Part shown: positions 45,319-53,709 of the stretch, piece after piece | Position numbering within the stretch: position 1 is the stretch's first letter | How the letters are laid out: every line of letters begins with the position of its first letter | Source: Pseudoduganella rivuli | Lineage (GTDB): Bacteria; Pseudomonadota; Gammaproteobacteria; Burkholderiales; Burkholderiaceae_D | Direction of reading: 5' to 3' | Assembly: GCF_009674485.1 (NCBI RefSeq) | Contig: NZ_WKJJ01000019.1 | Coordinates: 101,919 to 165,918 of the forward strand | Length of the DNA stretch: 64,000 bases | The notes under the pieces: model-generated | The model's database searches: none | Seen by the model: only the letters and a program-made list of their open reading frames with translations | Told to the model about the DNA's origin: nothing | Position numbers and translations under genes: made by a program

Positions 45319-45330
45319 GTCGTTACGGGG

Positions 45331-45789
45331 TCAGGCTCCCATCCAGGGCAAGCCGGCCTTGCACCAGCCGCCCACCGTCTTGCGGTGTCCCGCCGCATCC
45401 TTGTCGCCTTCAAACCCCTCCAGGATGTCGTAGCACTGTGCATAGCCGTGCTCGGTGGCCAGCTTGGCCGAGTGGCGCGAGCGGACGCCGGAGCGGCACA
45501 GGAACAGCAGCACCTGGTCTTTCGCCGCCACCGCCTCCAGCTGCTCGACGAATTGCGGGTTCGGCACGCCGCCGGGATAGGTACTCCATTGGACTGCACC
45601 ATGCTGGCCCTCCGGCAGTACTACGCGGCCCACCCAGTCCCGCTCCGCGTTAGTGCGCACGTCGATCAGCTTCACATTCGGATCGGCTTGCAGCAATTCA
45701 AACGCTTCCTGCGGCGTCACCGCACCCGCGTAAGGCAGCGACGTGTCGCGCTGGCGAGCGCGTTCCAAAATGATAGCAATAGTACTCAT
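45331..45789 (-). CDS. Rhodanese-like domain protein
   Basis: A 152-residue single rhodanese domain. The active loop is CRSGVRS with the persulfide cysteine in LLFLCRSGVRSRHSA. LIDVRTNAERDWVG is the typical N-terminal signature. It is probably a sulfur-transfer or thiosulfate-handling enzyme in the cytoplasm; the partner is unknown. ATG at 45789 is preferred over longer in-frame starts that run into the glnA control region. Confidence 0.9.
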   Translation of the reverse strand: MSTIAIILERARQRDTSLPYAGAVTPQEAFELLQADPNVKLIDVRTNAERDWVGRVVLPEGQHGAVQWSTYPGGVPNPQFVEQLEAVAAKDQVLLFLCRSGVRSRHSAKLATEHGYAQCYDILEGFEGDKDAAGHRKTVGGWCKAGLPWMGA

Positions 45790-45880
45790 GGAGATTTTCC
45801 CACTGGAGATGACAATATTGCGTTTATTATAGTGCGCGAATCGGCTGCGCCTATCCATTGCAGATATCGCTGAAATGTGT

Positions 45881-45897
45881 TGCACCATATTGATGCA
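45881..45897. promoter_or_regulatory. NtrC-like binding site 1 upstream of glnA
   Basis: TGCACCATATTGATGCA closely fits the NtrC palindrome TGCACC-N5-GGTGCA. It lies about 205 bases before the inferred transcription start. Confidence 0.75.
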
Positions 45898-45919
45898 TTT
45901 TTCGATGGCTATGAATTTT

Positions 45920-45936
45920 CGCACTAAACTTGTGCA
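45920..45936. promoter_or_regulatory. NtrC-like binding site 2 upstream of glnA
   Basis: CGCACTAAACTTGTGCA keeps GCAC-N7-GTGC spacing but differs at one outer base on the left and one inner base on the right; weaker than its neighbours. Confidence 0.55.
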
Positions 45937-45948
45937 ATTTTTTGAAGT

Positions 45949-45965
45949 TGCACTGTTTTGGTGCT
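45949..45965. promoter_or_regulatory. NtrC-like binding site 3 upstream of glnA
   Basis: TGCACTGTTTTGGTGCT matches the NtrC consensus except the last base. It lies about 137 bases before the inferred transcription start, in range for an enhancer. Confidence 0.75.
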
Positions 45966-46068
45966 ATGTTGAGGATGTGCAAAAGTAGTGCGTTTTTGCG
46001 CGGTTCGATTCCGGAAGTCGTTGTTTGCAGAATGAAAGCAGTCTGTTCGGCAATCAAATCCTTAATGC

Positions 46069-46084
46069 TGGCACGCTTCCTGCT
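46069..46084 (+). promoter_or_regulatory. glnA: Sigma-54 promoter of glnA
   Basis: TGGCACGCTTCCTGCT has the -24 GG and -12 GC exactly 10 bases apart; only one core base (C for T before TGC) departs from TGGCACG-N4-TTGC. It is 77 bases before the glnA start. With the upstream sites it indicates NtrC-activated transcription under nitrogen limitation. Confidence 0.88.
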
Positions 46085-46161
46085 TATACGTTTTACGAGT
46101 TTTAAGTCGCACGCACTACTGACCAGCGTGGGCTGACCCACTTTTTCACTAGGAGATACGC

Positions 46162-47577
46162 ATGGCAATTACCGCCGCAGAAGTCTTGAAAATGGTTGAA
46201 GAACACGAAGTCAAATTCGTGGATTTCCGCTTTGCCGATACCCGTGGTAAAGAACAGCACGTCACCGTGCCGGTGTCGCACTTCGACATCGACAAGTTCG
46301 AATCGGGCCACGCTTTCGACGGTTCGTCGATCGCCGGCTGGAAAGGTATCGAAGCTTCGGACATGATCCTGCTGCCGGACCCGAACACTGCCCGTATCGA
46401 CCCATTCTTCGAAGAAACCACGCTGTTCATGCAGTGCGACGTGATCGAACCGTCGGACGGCAAGGGCTACGACCGTGACCCACGCTCCATCGCCAAGCGC
46501 GCTGAAGCCTACCTGAAATCGTCCGGCCTGGGCGACACCGCTTACTTCGGTCCAGAGCCAGAGTTCTTCATCTTCGATTCCGTTAAATGGAAAATCGATA
46601 TGTCGGGTTGCTCGGTCAAGATCGATTCCGACGAAGCTTCGTGGTCGACCGACAAGGATATCGAAGGCGGCAACAGCGGCCACCGTCCAACCGTCAAAGG
46701 CGGCTACTTCCCAGTGCCACCAGTGGATTCGTTCCAGGACATGCGTTCGGAAATGTGCCTGATCCTGGAATCCCTGGGCATTCCAGTCGAAGTGCACCAC
46801 CACGAAGTGGCCGGCGCCGGCCAGAATGAAATCGGCACCAAGTTCTCGACCCTGGTTGAGCGCGCCGACTGGACCCAGAACCTGAAATACGTGGTGTGGA
46901 ACGTTGCTCACTCGTATGGCAAAACCGCCACCTTCATGCCGAAGCCTATCGTTGGCGACAACGGTTCCGGTATGCACGTGCACCAGTCGATCTGGAAAGA
47001 CGGCAAAAACCTGTTCGCCGGCGACGGCTATGCCGGCCTGTCCGACTTCGCGCTGTACTACATTGGCGGCATCATCAAGCACGCCAAAGCACTGAACGCG
47101 ATCACCAACCCAGGCACCAACTCGTACAAGCGTCTGGTTCCAGGCTACGAAGCTCCAGTGAAACTGGCGTACTCGGCACGTAACCGTTCCGCATCGATCC
47201 GTATTCCACACGTGGCCAATCCAAAAGGCCGCCGTATCGAAACCCGTTTCCCTGACCCACTGGCCAACCCATACCTGTGCTTCGCAGCACTGATGATGGC
47301 GGGTCTGGACGGCGTGCAGAACAAGATCCACCCAGGCGAAGCAGCATCGAAAGACCTGTACCACCTGCCACCAGAAGAAGACGCACTGATCCCAACCGTC
47401 TGCGCATCGCTGGAAGAAGCGCTGGACGCGCTGAACAAGGATCGCGAGTTCCTGACCCGTGGCGGCGTGTTCACCGATTCGATGATCGATGCCTACCTGG
47501 AACTGAAGATGACGGAAGTGACCCGCATGCGTCAAACCACGCACCCGGTCGAATTCGACATGTACTACTCCGTATAA
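46162..47577 (+). CDS. glnA: Glutamine synthetase type I
   Basis: A 471-residue dodecameric GS that makes glutamine from glutamate, ammonia and ATP. Family motifs: FDGSSIAGWKGIEASDM, FGPEPEFFIFDS, EVHHHEVAGAGQNEI, NGSGMHVHQS and KRLVPGYEAPVKLAYSARNR. The adenylylation loop KDLYHLPPEE keeps the target tyrosine, so it is a GlnE-regulated beta-type enzyme. TAGGAG precedes the start. Proline codons are mostly CCA, unlike neighbouring genes. Terminator follows; ntrBC lies just downstream. Confidence 0.99.
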   Translation: MAITAAEVLKMVEEHEVKFVDFRFADTRGKEQHVTVPVSHFDIDKFESGHAFDGSSIAGWKGIEASDMILLPDPNTARIDPFFEETTLFMQCDVIEPSDGKGYDRDPRSIAKRAEAYLKSSGLGDTAYFGPEPEFFIFDSVKWKIDMSGCSVKIDSDEASWSTDKDIEGGNSGHRPTVKGGYFPVPPVDSFQDMRSEMCLILESLGIPVEVHHHEVAGAGQNEIGTKFSTLVERADWTQNLKYVVWNVAHSYGKTATFMPKPIVGDNGSGMHVHQSIWKDGKNLFAGDGYAGLSDFALYYIGGIIKHAKALNAITNPGTNSYKRLVPGYEAPVKLAYSARNRSASIRIPHVANPKGRRIETRFPDPLANPYLCFAALMMAGLDGVQNKIHPGEAASKDLYHLPPEEDALIPTVCASLEEALDALNKDREFLTRGGVFTDSMIDAYLELKMTEVTRMRQTTHPVEFDMYYSV

Positions 47578-47628
47578 GAAACGGAAGCAGGCGCCCATCC
47601 CGCTACGCACACGGATGGGCACCACAGC

Positions 47629-47665
47629 AACGCGAGGACAGCCCGGCTCTCCTCGCGTTTTTTTT
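47629..47665 (+). terminator. Terminator of glnA
   Basis: AACGCGAGGA pairs with TCCTCGCGTT (10 bp, loop CAGCCCGGCTC) followed by six more T. It separates glnA from the downstream regulators, which must use their own promoter or read-through. Confidence 0.9.
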
Positions 47666-47688
47666 ACCGGATGTTGTATAGTCGGGGC

Positions 47689-48186
47689 ATGACTACCTGG
47701 ATTCGACCCGTCATTGCCGCCGTCTCATTGTTGTTGATGCAAGCAGTGCAGGCGCAGCAAATTTTTCTGTGTGTGGATGCGAGCGGCCACAAAGAGCTGA
47801 CCGATACACGCAAGGGGCCGCATTGCCGGCCGCTCGACGTGCCTGGCGCGCAGATTGCCGCACCGAAGGCCCGGGCGGAAGGTTCGCAGCGCACCCGCGT
47901 GCCGGCCCCGGTTGCCACGGCGCCGTCGGACTTCCCCCGCGTCGACACCAGCGAACAGCGCGCGCGCGACGCGGACCGCCGCCAGATCCTGCAGGATGAA
48001 TTGACAGGGGAATTGAGCAAGCTGGCCGAGATGAAGCGCGAGTACAACAATGGCGAACCGGAACGGCGCGGCGACGAGCGCAATTTTGCGAAGTACCAGG
48101 AGCGGGTCGCCAGCCTGAAAGACAGCATCAGCCGGTCGGAAAAAAATGTGGAAGCCTTGAGGCGGGAAATTTCGAATATTCGCTGA
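47689..48186 (+). CDS. Exported DUF4124-like protein with coiled coil
   Basis: A 165-residue protein between glnA and ntrB. A signal peptide (MTTWIRPVIAAVSLLLMQAV, cleavage after VQA) leads to QQIFLCVDASGHKELTDTRK, the DUF4124 wording. A Pro/Ala linker is followed by a long charged coiled coil (about 90-165, for example LSKLAEMKREYNNGEPE). The function is unknown; it is often found next to glnA or ntrBC in Burkholderiales and Oxalobacteraceae. An in-frame ATG at 47671 is also possible. No good ribosome binding site is seen, and a TATAGT box lies just before the start. Confidence 0.8.
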   Translation: MTTWIRPVIAAVSLLLMQAVQAQQIFLCVDASGHKELTDTRKGPHCRPLDVPGAQIAAPKARAEGSQRTRVPAPVATAPSDFPRVDTSEQRARDADRRQILQDELTGELSKLAEMKREYNNGEPERRGDERNFAKYQERVASLKDSISRSEKNVEALRREISNIR

Positions 48187-48270
48187 AAGTGGCGGCGCGC
48201 GGCGCGGGCAACGCGCACGCAATCCGCCATGCAAGGCGGAGCCGCATCCCATGCAGAAAGAAGGCACAGC

Positions 48271-49365
48271 ATGAGCCTAGTTTCCAATCTCGCCCGCAGC
48301 GGCGGGCTCCCATCCTATGCGGGACTGGATTTGCTGGCATCCGGCGTCATCCTGCTCGATACGGGCGGGCATATCGTCTATGCCAACGCGGCGGCGGAAA
48401 ATTTGCTGGAAAGTTCGCTGAAGGCGCTGTCGCGCCAGAAATTGTCCGCACTGTTTTCCAATCCCGACGAACTGGCCAACATCATCACCCAGGCGCGCCA
48501 GCATAAATATTCGGATTTGCGGCAAGACTTGACCCTGGAGCGGATCGGCAAGGAACCGCTGCAAGTGCATACCATCGTTGCCGCGCTGGATGACGATGAC
48601 CTGGTCCTCATCGAGTTGCGTGAAAATGTGCAGCAACTCAAGCTGGACCGCGAGGAGCGCATCCTCGACCAAAGCCAGGTCAACAAGGAGTTGATCCGCA
48701 ACCTGGCCCATGAAATCAAGAATCCCCTGGGGGGCTTGCGGGGCGCCGCGCAATTGCTGGAAATGGAATTGCCGCCGCGGCACCTGGCGGAATTGCGCGA
48801 ATACACGCAAGTGATCATCAAGGAAGCCGACCGCCTGCAAACCCTGGTCGACCGCTTGCTGGCGCCGCACCGCCGCCCCCACATCGTGGGCGACGTGAAT
48901 ATCCATGAAGTGTGCGAACGGGTGCGCAGCCTGATCCTGGCGGAATTCCCCACCGGGCTGACGATCCGCCGCGACTACGATGCATCGATTCCCGAATTCC
49001 GGGGCGACAAGGAACAGTTGATCCAGACCGTGCTGAACATTGCGCACAATGCCGCGCAAGCGCTGTCCGAGCGCATCGCGCAGGGCGACGCGGAACTGAT
49101 ACTCCGCACGCGGATCGGTCGCCAGGTCACCCTGGCGAAGGTGCGCTATAACCTGGCATTAGATTTGCATATCATCGACAACGGACCGGGCATTCCACCC
49201 CAGATCCGCGACCGCATTTTTTATCCGCTGGTATCCGGGCGGGATGGCGGCAGCGGTTTGGGGCTGACTCTGGCACAAACCTTCGTGCAACAGCACCTGG
49301 GGGTGATCGAGTGTGAAAGCCGGCCCGGACTGACGGATTTCCGGATTTTGCTGCCATTGCCATAA
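48271..49365 (+). CDS. glnL: Nitrogen regulation sensor kinase NtrB
   Basis: A 364-residue soluble histidine kinase/phosphatase that controls NtrC in response to PII. PAS domain about 15-120 (GVILLDTGGHIVYANAAAEN). H box RNLAHEIKNPLGGLRG (His147). ATP-binding domain with the N box LNIAHNAAQAL, IIDNGPGIPP and GGSGLGLTLAQ. AAGAAGG precedes the ATG at 48271. Operon with glnG 52 bases downstream. Confidence 0.96.
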   Translation: MSLVSNLARSGGLPSYAGLDLLASGVILLDTGGHIVYANAAAENLLESSLKALSRQKLSALFSNPDELANIITQARQHKYSDLRQDLTLERIGKEPLQVHTIVAALDDDDLVLIELRENVQQLKLDREERILDQSQVNKELIRNLAHEIKNPLGGLRGAAQLLEMELPPRHLAELREYTQVIIKEADRLQTLVDRLLAPHRRPHIVGDVNIHEVCERVRSLILAEFPTGLTIRRDYDASIPEFRGDKEQLIQTVLNIAHNAAQALSERIAQGDAELILRTRIGRQVTLAKVRYNLALDLHIIDNGPGIPPQIRDRIFYPLVSGRDGGSGLGLTLAQTFVQQHLGVIECESRPGLTDFRILLPLP

Positions 49366-49417
49366 ACGGTTGCAGCACAGTCCATTGACGATCGATATTG
49401 CGGGAATAAAACACTAC

Positions 49418-50956
49418 ATGAAGCCAATCTGGATAGTAGACGACGACGAATCGATCCGCTGGGTATTGGAAAAAGCGCTGGCGCGGGAAAATCTCGCCAC
49501 CCGCAGCTTTGCCAACGCGCGCGATGCGATCGCCGCACTGGACCGCGAGACGCCGCAAGTGCTGGTGTCCGATATCCGCATGCCGGGCGATTCCGGCCTG
49601 GATTTGCTGGCCGTGGTCAAGGAACGCTTGCCGGCGCTGCCGGTGATTATCATCACGGCGTTTTCCGACCTGGATTCCGCGGTCGCCGCGTTCCAGGGGG
49701 GCGCGTTTGAATACCTGGCCAAGCCGTTCGATATCGACAAGGCGGTGGAGCTGATCCGGCGCGCGCTGGAAGAAAGCTTGCGGGAAACCAGCGTCGAGTC
49801 GGGCCCTGCGGATACGCCGGAAATCCTGGGCCAGGCGCCCGCCATGCAGGAAGTGTTCCGCGCCATCGGCCGCTTGTCGCAATCGAATGTCACCGTGCTG
49901 ATCACGGGGGAATCCGGGACCGGCAAGGAACTGGTGGCGCGCGCGCTGCACAAGCACAGTCCCCGCGCGGCGCAACCATTTGTCGCCATCAATACGGCCG
50001 CGATCCCGAAGGATTTGCTGGAATCCGAATTGTTTGGCCACGAGCGGGGCGCGTTCACGGGCGCGCAAACCACGCGCCGGGGCCGCTTTGAACAGGCGGA
50101 AAACGGCACGCTGTTCATGGATGAAATCGGCGACATGCCGTTCGATCTGCAAACCCGCTTGCTGCGCGTGCTGTCCGACGGCCACTTTTACCGCGTCGGT
50201 GGACACCAGCCATTGAAAGCCAATGTGCGCGTGATCACGGCGACGCACCAAAATCTGGAGCAGCGTGTCCGCGATGGGCTGTTCCGGGAAGACTTGTATC
50301 ACCGTTTGAACGTGATTCGCCTGCGGCTGCCCTCTTTGAGGGAGCGTCGCGAGGATATCCCCATTTTGGTGCGCCACTTCTTGGTGCAAAGTGCGAAACA
50401 GTTGGGCGTGGAAGCGAAACGCATGAGCGATTCCGCGCTGCAATTCCTGTGCAGCCTGGAGTTGCCCGGCAACGTGCGCCAGCTGGAAAACCTGTGCAAC
50501 TGGATTACCGTGATGGCGCCCGGCCAGACGGTGGAAATCAAGGATTTGCCGGTCGAACTGTCGCAAGAGCAGGGCGGCGGCGCCCACGCGCCCAGCGCGC
50601 CGCCCGCGCCGACGGCGGCCTGGCACGCGCAGGAGCATGGCGGCCTGACGCACCATGGCACAGTGCATCCGATGCCGGTGTCCGATGCGGCCAACGGCAG
50701 CCATGGCAGCCACGCCAATGGCGGCCCGGACGGCTGGCTCAACTTGCTGGAATTGCAGGCGGCGGGCATGCTGGCCAGCGGCCAGCAGGACGTGATGGAT
50801 GTGCTGGGTCGCCAGTTCGAATCCACGCTGATCCGCACGGCGCTGCGCCACACGCACGGGCGCAAGAACGATGCGGCCGTGCGGCTGGGCATCGGCCGCA
50901 ACACCATTACCCGCAAGATTGCGGAGCTGGGTATCGACGGCGCCAAGGACGATTGA
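49418..50956 (+). CDS. glnG: Nitrogen regulator NtrC (sigma-54 activator)
   Basis: A 512-residue response regulator. Receiver with Asp52 (LVSDIRMPGDSG), Walker A GESGTGKE (164-171), GAFTGA (211-216), Walker B LFMDEIGD (232-239) and a Fis-type HTH at the end (RKNDAAVRLGIGRNTITRKI). Between the AAA+ domain and HTH is an unusual 54-residue linker (385-438) with eight His plus Ala/Pro/Gly. It should activate the sigma-54 glnA promoter 3.3 kb upstream. The ATG at 49418 is chosen because MKPIWIVDDDES is the family start. Confidence 0.96.
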   Translation: MKPIWIVDDDESIRWVLEKALARENLATRSFANARDAIAALDRETPQVLVSDIRMPGDSGLDLLAVVKERLPALPVIIITAFSDLDSAVAAFQGGAFEYLAKPFDIDKAVELIRRALEESLRETSVESGPADTPEILGQAPAMQEVFRAIGRLSQSNVTVLITGESGTGKELVARALHKHSPRAAQPFVAINTAAIPKDLLESELFGHERGAFTGAQTTRRGRFEQAENGTLFMDEIGDMPFDLQTRLLRVLSDGHFYRVGGHQPLKANVRVITATHQNLEQRVRDGLFREDLYHRLNVIRLRLPSLRERREDIPILVRHFLVQSAKQLGVEAKRMSDSALQFLCSLELPGNVRQLENLCNWITVMAPGQTVEIKDLPVELSQEQGGGAHAPSAPPAPTAAWHAQEHGGLTHHGTVHPMPVSDAANGSHGSHANGGPDGWLNLLELQAAGMLASGQQDVMDVLGRQFESTLIRTALRHTHGRKNDAAVRLGIGRNTITRKIAELGIDGAKDD

Positions 50957-50997
50957 TTGGCATGCATGGCGGTTGCATGGCCCGGGGCTGTCATCCC

Positions 50998-51022
50998 GTA
51001 GGGCGGCTTTTACAAAGCCGCC
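50998..51022 (+). repeat. Palindromic GTAGGGCGG element, copy C
   Basis: After GTAG, GGCGGCTTT pairs perfectly with AAAGCCGCC (loop TAC). It lies 42 bases after the glnG stop and 40 before corA. The T-rich arm is followed by ATGC, not a T run. Confidence 0.75.
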
Positions 51023-51063
51023 ATGCGCTGTGATAAGCTCCCGCTTTTGCCTCAGAATTCCCC

Positions 51064-52029
51064 ATGCTGATCAACTGCGTCGCCTACAAGGATGGCCACA
51101 AACTGGCCGATATCGATGTCGAAGCCATCAGCGACTACGTCGAGCGGGGCGATTGCTTCGTGTGGGTCGCGCTGCGCGATGCGGAGCCCGCGGAACTGGC
51201 GAAAATGCAGGAGGAATTCGGCCTGCATGCGCTGGCCGTGGAAGACGCCAGCCGCGGCCATCAGCGCCCTAAAATCGAAGAATATGGCGATTCGCTGTTT
51301 TCCGTCGTCAAAGTCGTGGAACAGCACAATGACGAATTGGTGGTGGGCGAAGTCGATATCTTCGTCGGCCCCAATTATGTGCTGTCGAACCGCCAGAACA
51401 GCCGCCAGGATTTCCTGGGCGTGCGCGCCCGCGCCGAACACGAACCGCACTTGCTGAAACAGGGCCCGTCGTTCGTGCTGTATGCGCTGATGGATGCCGT
51501 GGTGGACCGCTATTTCCCGCTGGTCGATGCGATGGAATCGGAAATGGAAGCGCTGGAAGAGCGCATCTTTTCCAAATCGGCCCAGCGCGACAATATCGAA
51601 CGGCTGTATGCGCTGAAACGCAAAGTCATGACCTTGCGCCACGTGGTCACCCCCATGCTCGATGCGGTGGGCAAGCTGCATGGCGGCCGCGTCCCCTCCA
51701 TTTGCGACGCCACGCAGGATTACTTCCGCGACGTGCAAGACCACTTATTCCGCATCAGCTCATCGCTGGACGCCATCCGCGACACCATCGTGACGGCGAT
51801 CCAGGTGCACCTGTCGATGGTGGCGCTGGAGGAGGGCGAAGTCAACAAGCGCCTGGCCGCCTGGGCCGCCATCTTTGCCGTGCTGACGGCGTGGGCGGGG
51901 CTGTGGGGCATGAATTTCAAGTCCATGCCGGAGCTGGACTGGAAATATGGCTATCCGATGGCGCTGACCCTGATGTTTTCGACTTCTTACGCGCTGTACC
52001 GCCGCTTCAGGAAGGCTGGCTGGCTGTAG
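51064..52029 (+). CDS. corA: CorA-family magnesium/cobalt transporter
   Basis: A 321-residue channel. A long soluble N-terminal domain (1-255) with an acidic/basic helix (FSKSAQRDNIERLYALKRKV) is followed by two C-terminal TM helices. The signature GMN motif ends TM1 in GLWGMNFKSMPELDWKYGYP. It moves Mg2+ (and Co2+/Ni2+) into the cytoplasm. The family is pentameric. No strong ribosome binding site precedes the ATG. Confidence 0.96.
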   Translation: MLINCVAYKDGHKLADIDVEAISDYVERGDCFVWVALRDAEPAELAKMQEEFGLHALAVEDASRGHQRPKIEEYGDSLFSVVKVVEQHNDELVVGEVDIFVGPNYVLSNRQNSRQDFLGVRARAEHEPHLLKQGPSFVLYALMDAVVDRYFPLVDAMESEMEALEERIFSKSAQRDNIERLYALKRKVMTLRHVVTPMLDAVGKLHGGRVPSICDATQDYFRDVQDHLFRISSSLDAIRDTIVTAIQVHLSMVALEEGEVNKRLAAWAAIFAVLTAWAGLWGMNFKSMPELDWKYGYPMALTLMFSTSYALYRRFRKAGWL

Positions 52030-52147
52030 CGCGGCAGCTGTTGTCGGGGGCAACAATCTTGTTGCCAGCTAGTGAAAACGACCAGTTGGCGGATGTACAA
52101 TTGTGACATTCCGTAGTCCCATCCCGAGTGCCCGCCAAGAGGCCGCC

Positions 52148-53698
52148 ATGAGCCATGACGACGATGACATGCTGTTCGACGACGATGCGCCGTCGCAGGG
52201 GGCTGCCGGCGGTCCGGCGCCGTGGGATATCCTGGTCGTCGACGATGAGAAGTCCGTGCACCAGGTGACGGAACTGGTGATGGGCGACTTCACGTTCGAC
52301 GGCCGGCCGATGCGCTTCACCCATTGCTATTCGGCGGCCGAAGCGCGCGCCCTGTTGGACCGGCCGAACCAGTTTGCGCTGATCCTGCTCGACGTGGTGA
52401 TGGAAAGCGATCACGCGGGCCTGGAGCTGGTGCGCCACATCCGCGAAACGCTGGGCAATTCGACCGTGCGCATCGTGCTGCGCACCGGCCAGCCGGGGCA
52501 GGCGCCCCAGGCTTATGTGCTGAAATCGTTCGATATCAACGATTACCGCGAAAAGACCGACCTCACGCACGCCAAGCTGTCCACGGTGTTTTATTCCGCG
52601 CTGCGCGCCTACCGCGACCTGATGCGCCTGGAGCGCGCGCGCAGCGGCTTGCGGCGCTCGATCGACGCGATTACCCATGTTTGCGATTCCGACAACATGC
52701 GCAGTTTTTGTTCGGCCGTGCTGGAACAGGCCAGCGCGCTGCTGGGCCATGACGGCGAAGGCTTGTGCGCCAGCCGGGTCAACGCCTATGCGGCCGCCAG
52801 GCAGGGGGAAAACCTGAAGGTGCTGGCCGTCACGCCGGCCTTCGCGGGATTGAAATCGGAAGAAACGCTGGATCATTTGCCGGTGCCGGTGCGCCACGCC
52901 TTCATGCGTTGCATGCGGGAACGGCGCGACCACCATGGCGATTGCTGGTACGCGTGTTATTACCGCACGCGGGAAGGCAATGAAAGCCTGCTGTACATGA
53001 CGTTCTCCGAACCGATCGGCGACGAGGAGCGCGAATTGCTGGCGCTGTTTTCCGCCAACGTTGCCAGCACCTATGAAAAGCTGGTGCAGCGCGAAGAGAG
53101 CGCCGCCACGCAGGACGCCATCATCGGCATCCTGGGCGAAGCGCTGGAGCGGCGTTCGGCGGTGGCGGGCGCCCACGTGGTGCGGGTCGGTGAAATCGCC
53201 GGCATGCTGGCGTGCGCGGCGGGCTTGCCGCCTGCATTGGTGCGCCAGTTGCGCCAGGCGGCAGGCTTGCACGATATTGGCCACAGCGGCGTGCCGGACA
53301 CGGTGCTGCATATGGCCGGTTCCCTGAACGACGAGCAATGGGCGCTGATGCGCAGCCATTGCCAGACGGGCCGCGACATGCTGGCCCGCTCGACCCAGCC
53401 GGTGCTGCAACTGGCCGCCACTATCGCCTACGAACACCACGAACGGTGGGATGGCAGCGGCTATCCGCGCGGCTTGCCGGGAGAGCGTATCAGCATTGCC
53501 GGCCGCATCACGGCGCTGGCCGATTTTGTCGACGCCATGGTCAGCCCCCGCTGTTACCGGCCCGCCTGGCCGCTCGAGCACACGCTGGAACAAGTGCGGC
53601 AGGAAAGCGGCCGCCGTTTCGACCCTGCACTGGTCCAGCTGTTGCTGGCCGAAGCCGATGCCTTGCGCGCCCTGTATGCGCGCCTGCCCCCTGCCTGA
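52148..53698 (+). CDS. Response regulator with DUF3369 and HD-GYP domains
   Basis: A 516-residue protein. An acidic start is followed by a receiver domain (WDILVVDDEKSV, phospho-acceptor in LILLDVVMESDHAG), a DUF3369 sensor-like region (about 155-310) and an HD-GYP domain (about 330-500). The HD-GYP has the metal ligands HD in HDIGH, His in MRSHC, HH in YEHHERWDGSGYP and Asp in DFVDAM. The usual lysine of HDIGK is His here. HD-GYP proteins hydrolyse cyclic di-GMP. AAGAGG precedes the ATG. It is the first gene of a pair with the kinase, and the two probably form a two-component system. Confidence 0.92.
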   Translation: MSHDDDDMLFDDDAPSQGAAGGPAPWDILVVDDEKSVHQVTELVMGDFTFDGRPMRFTHCYSAAEARALLDRPNQFALILLDVVMESDHAGLELVRHIRETLGNSTVRIVLRTGQPGQAPQAYVLKSFDINDYREKTDLTHAKLSTVFYSALRAYRDLMRLERARSGLRRSIDAITHVCDSDNMRSFCSAVLEQASALLGHDGEGLCASRVNAYAAARQGENLKVLAVTPAFAGLKSEETLDHLPVPVRHAFMRCMRERRDHHGDCWYACYYRTREGNESLLYMTFSEPIGDEERELLALFSANVASTYEKLVQREESAATQDAIIGILGEALERRSAVAGAHVVRVGEIAGMLACAAGLPPALVRQLRQAAGLHDIGHSGVPDTVLHMAGSLNDEQWALMRSHCQTGRDMLARSTQPVLQLAATIAYEHHERWDGSGYPRGLPGERISIAGRITALADFVDAMVSPRCYRPAWPLEHTLEQVRQESGRRFDPALVQLLLAEADALRALYARLPPA

Positions 53699-53709
53699 TG
53701 GAGTCTTGC

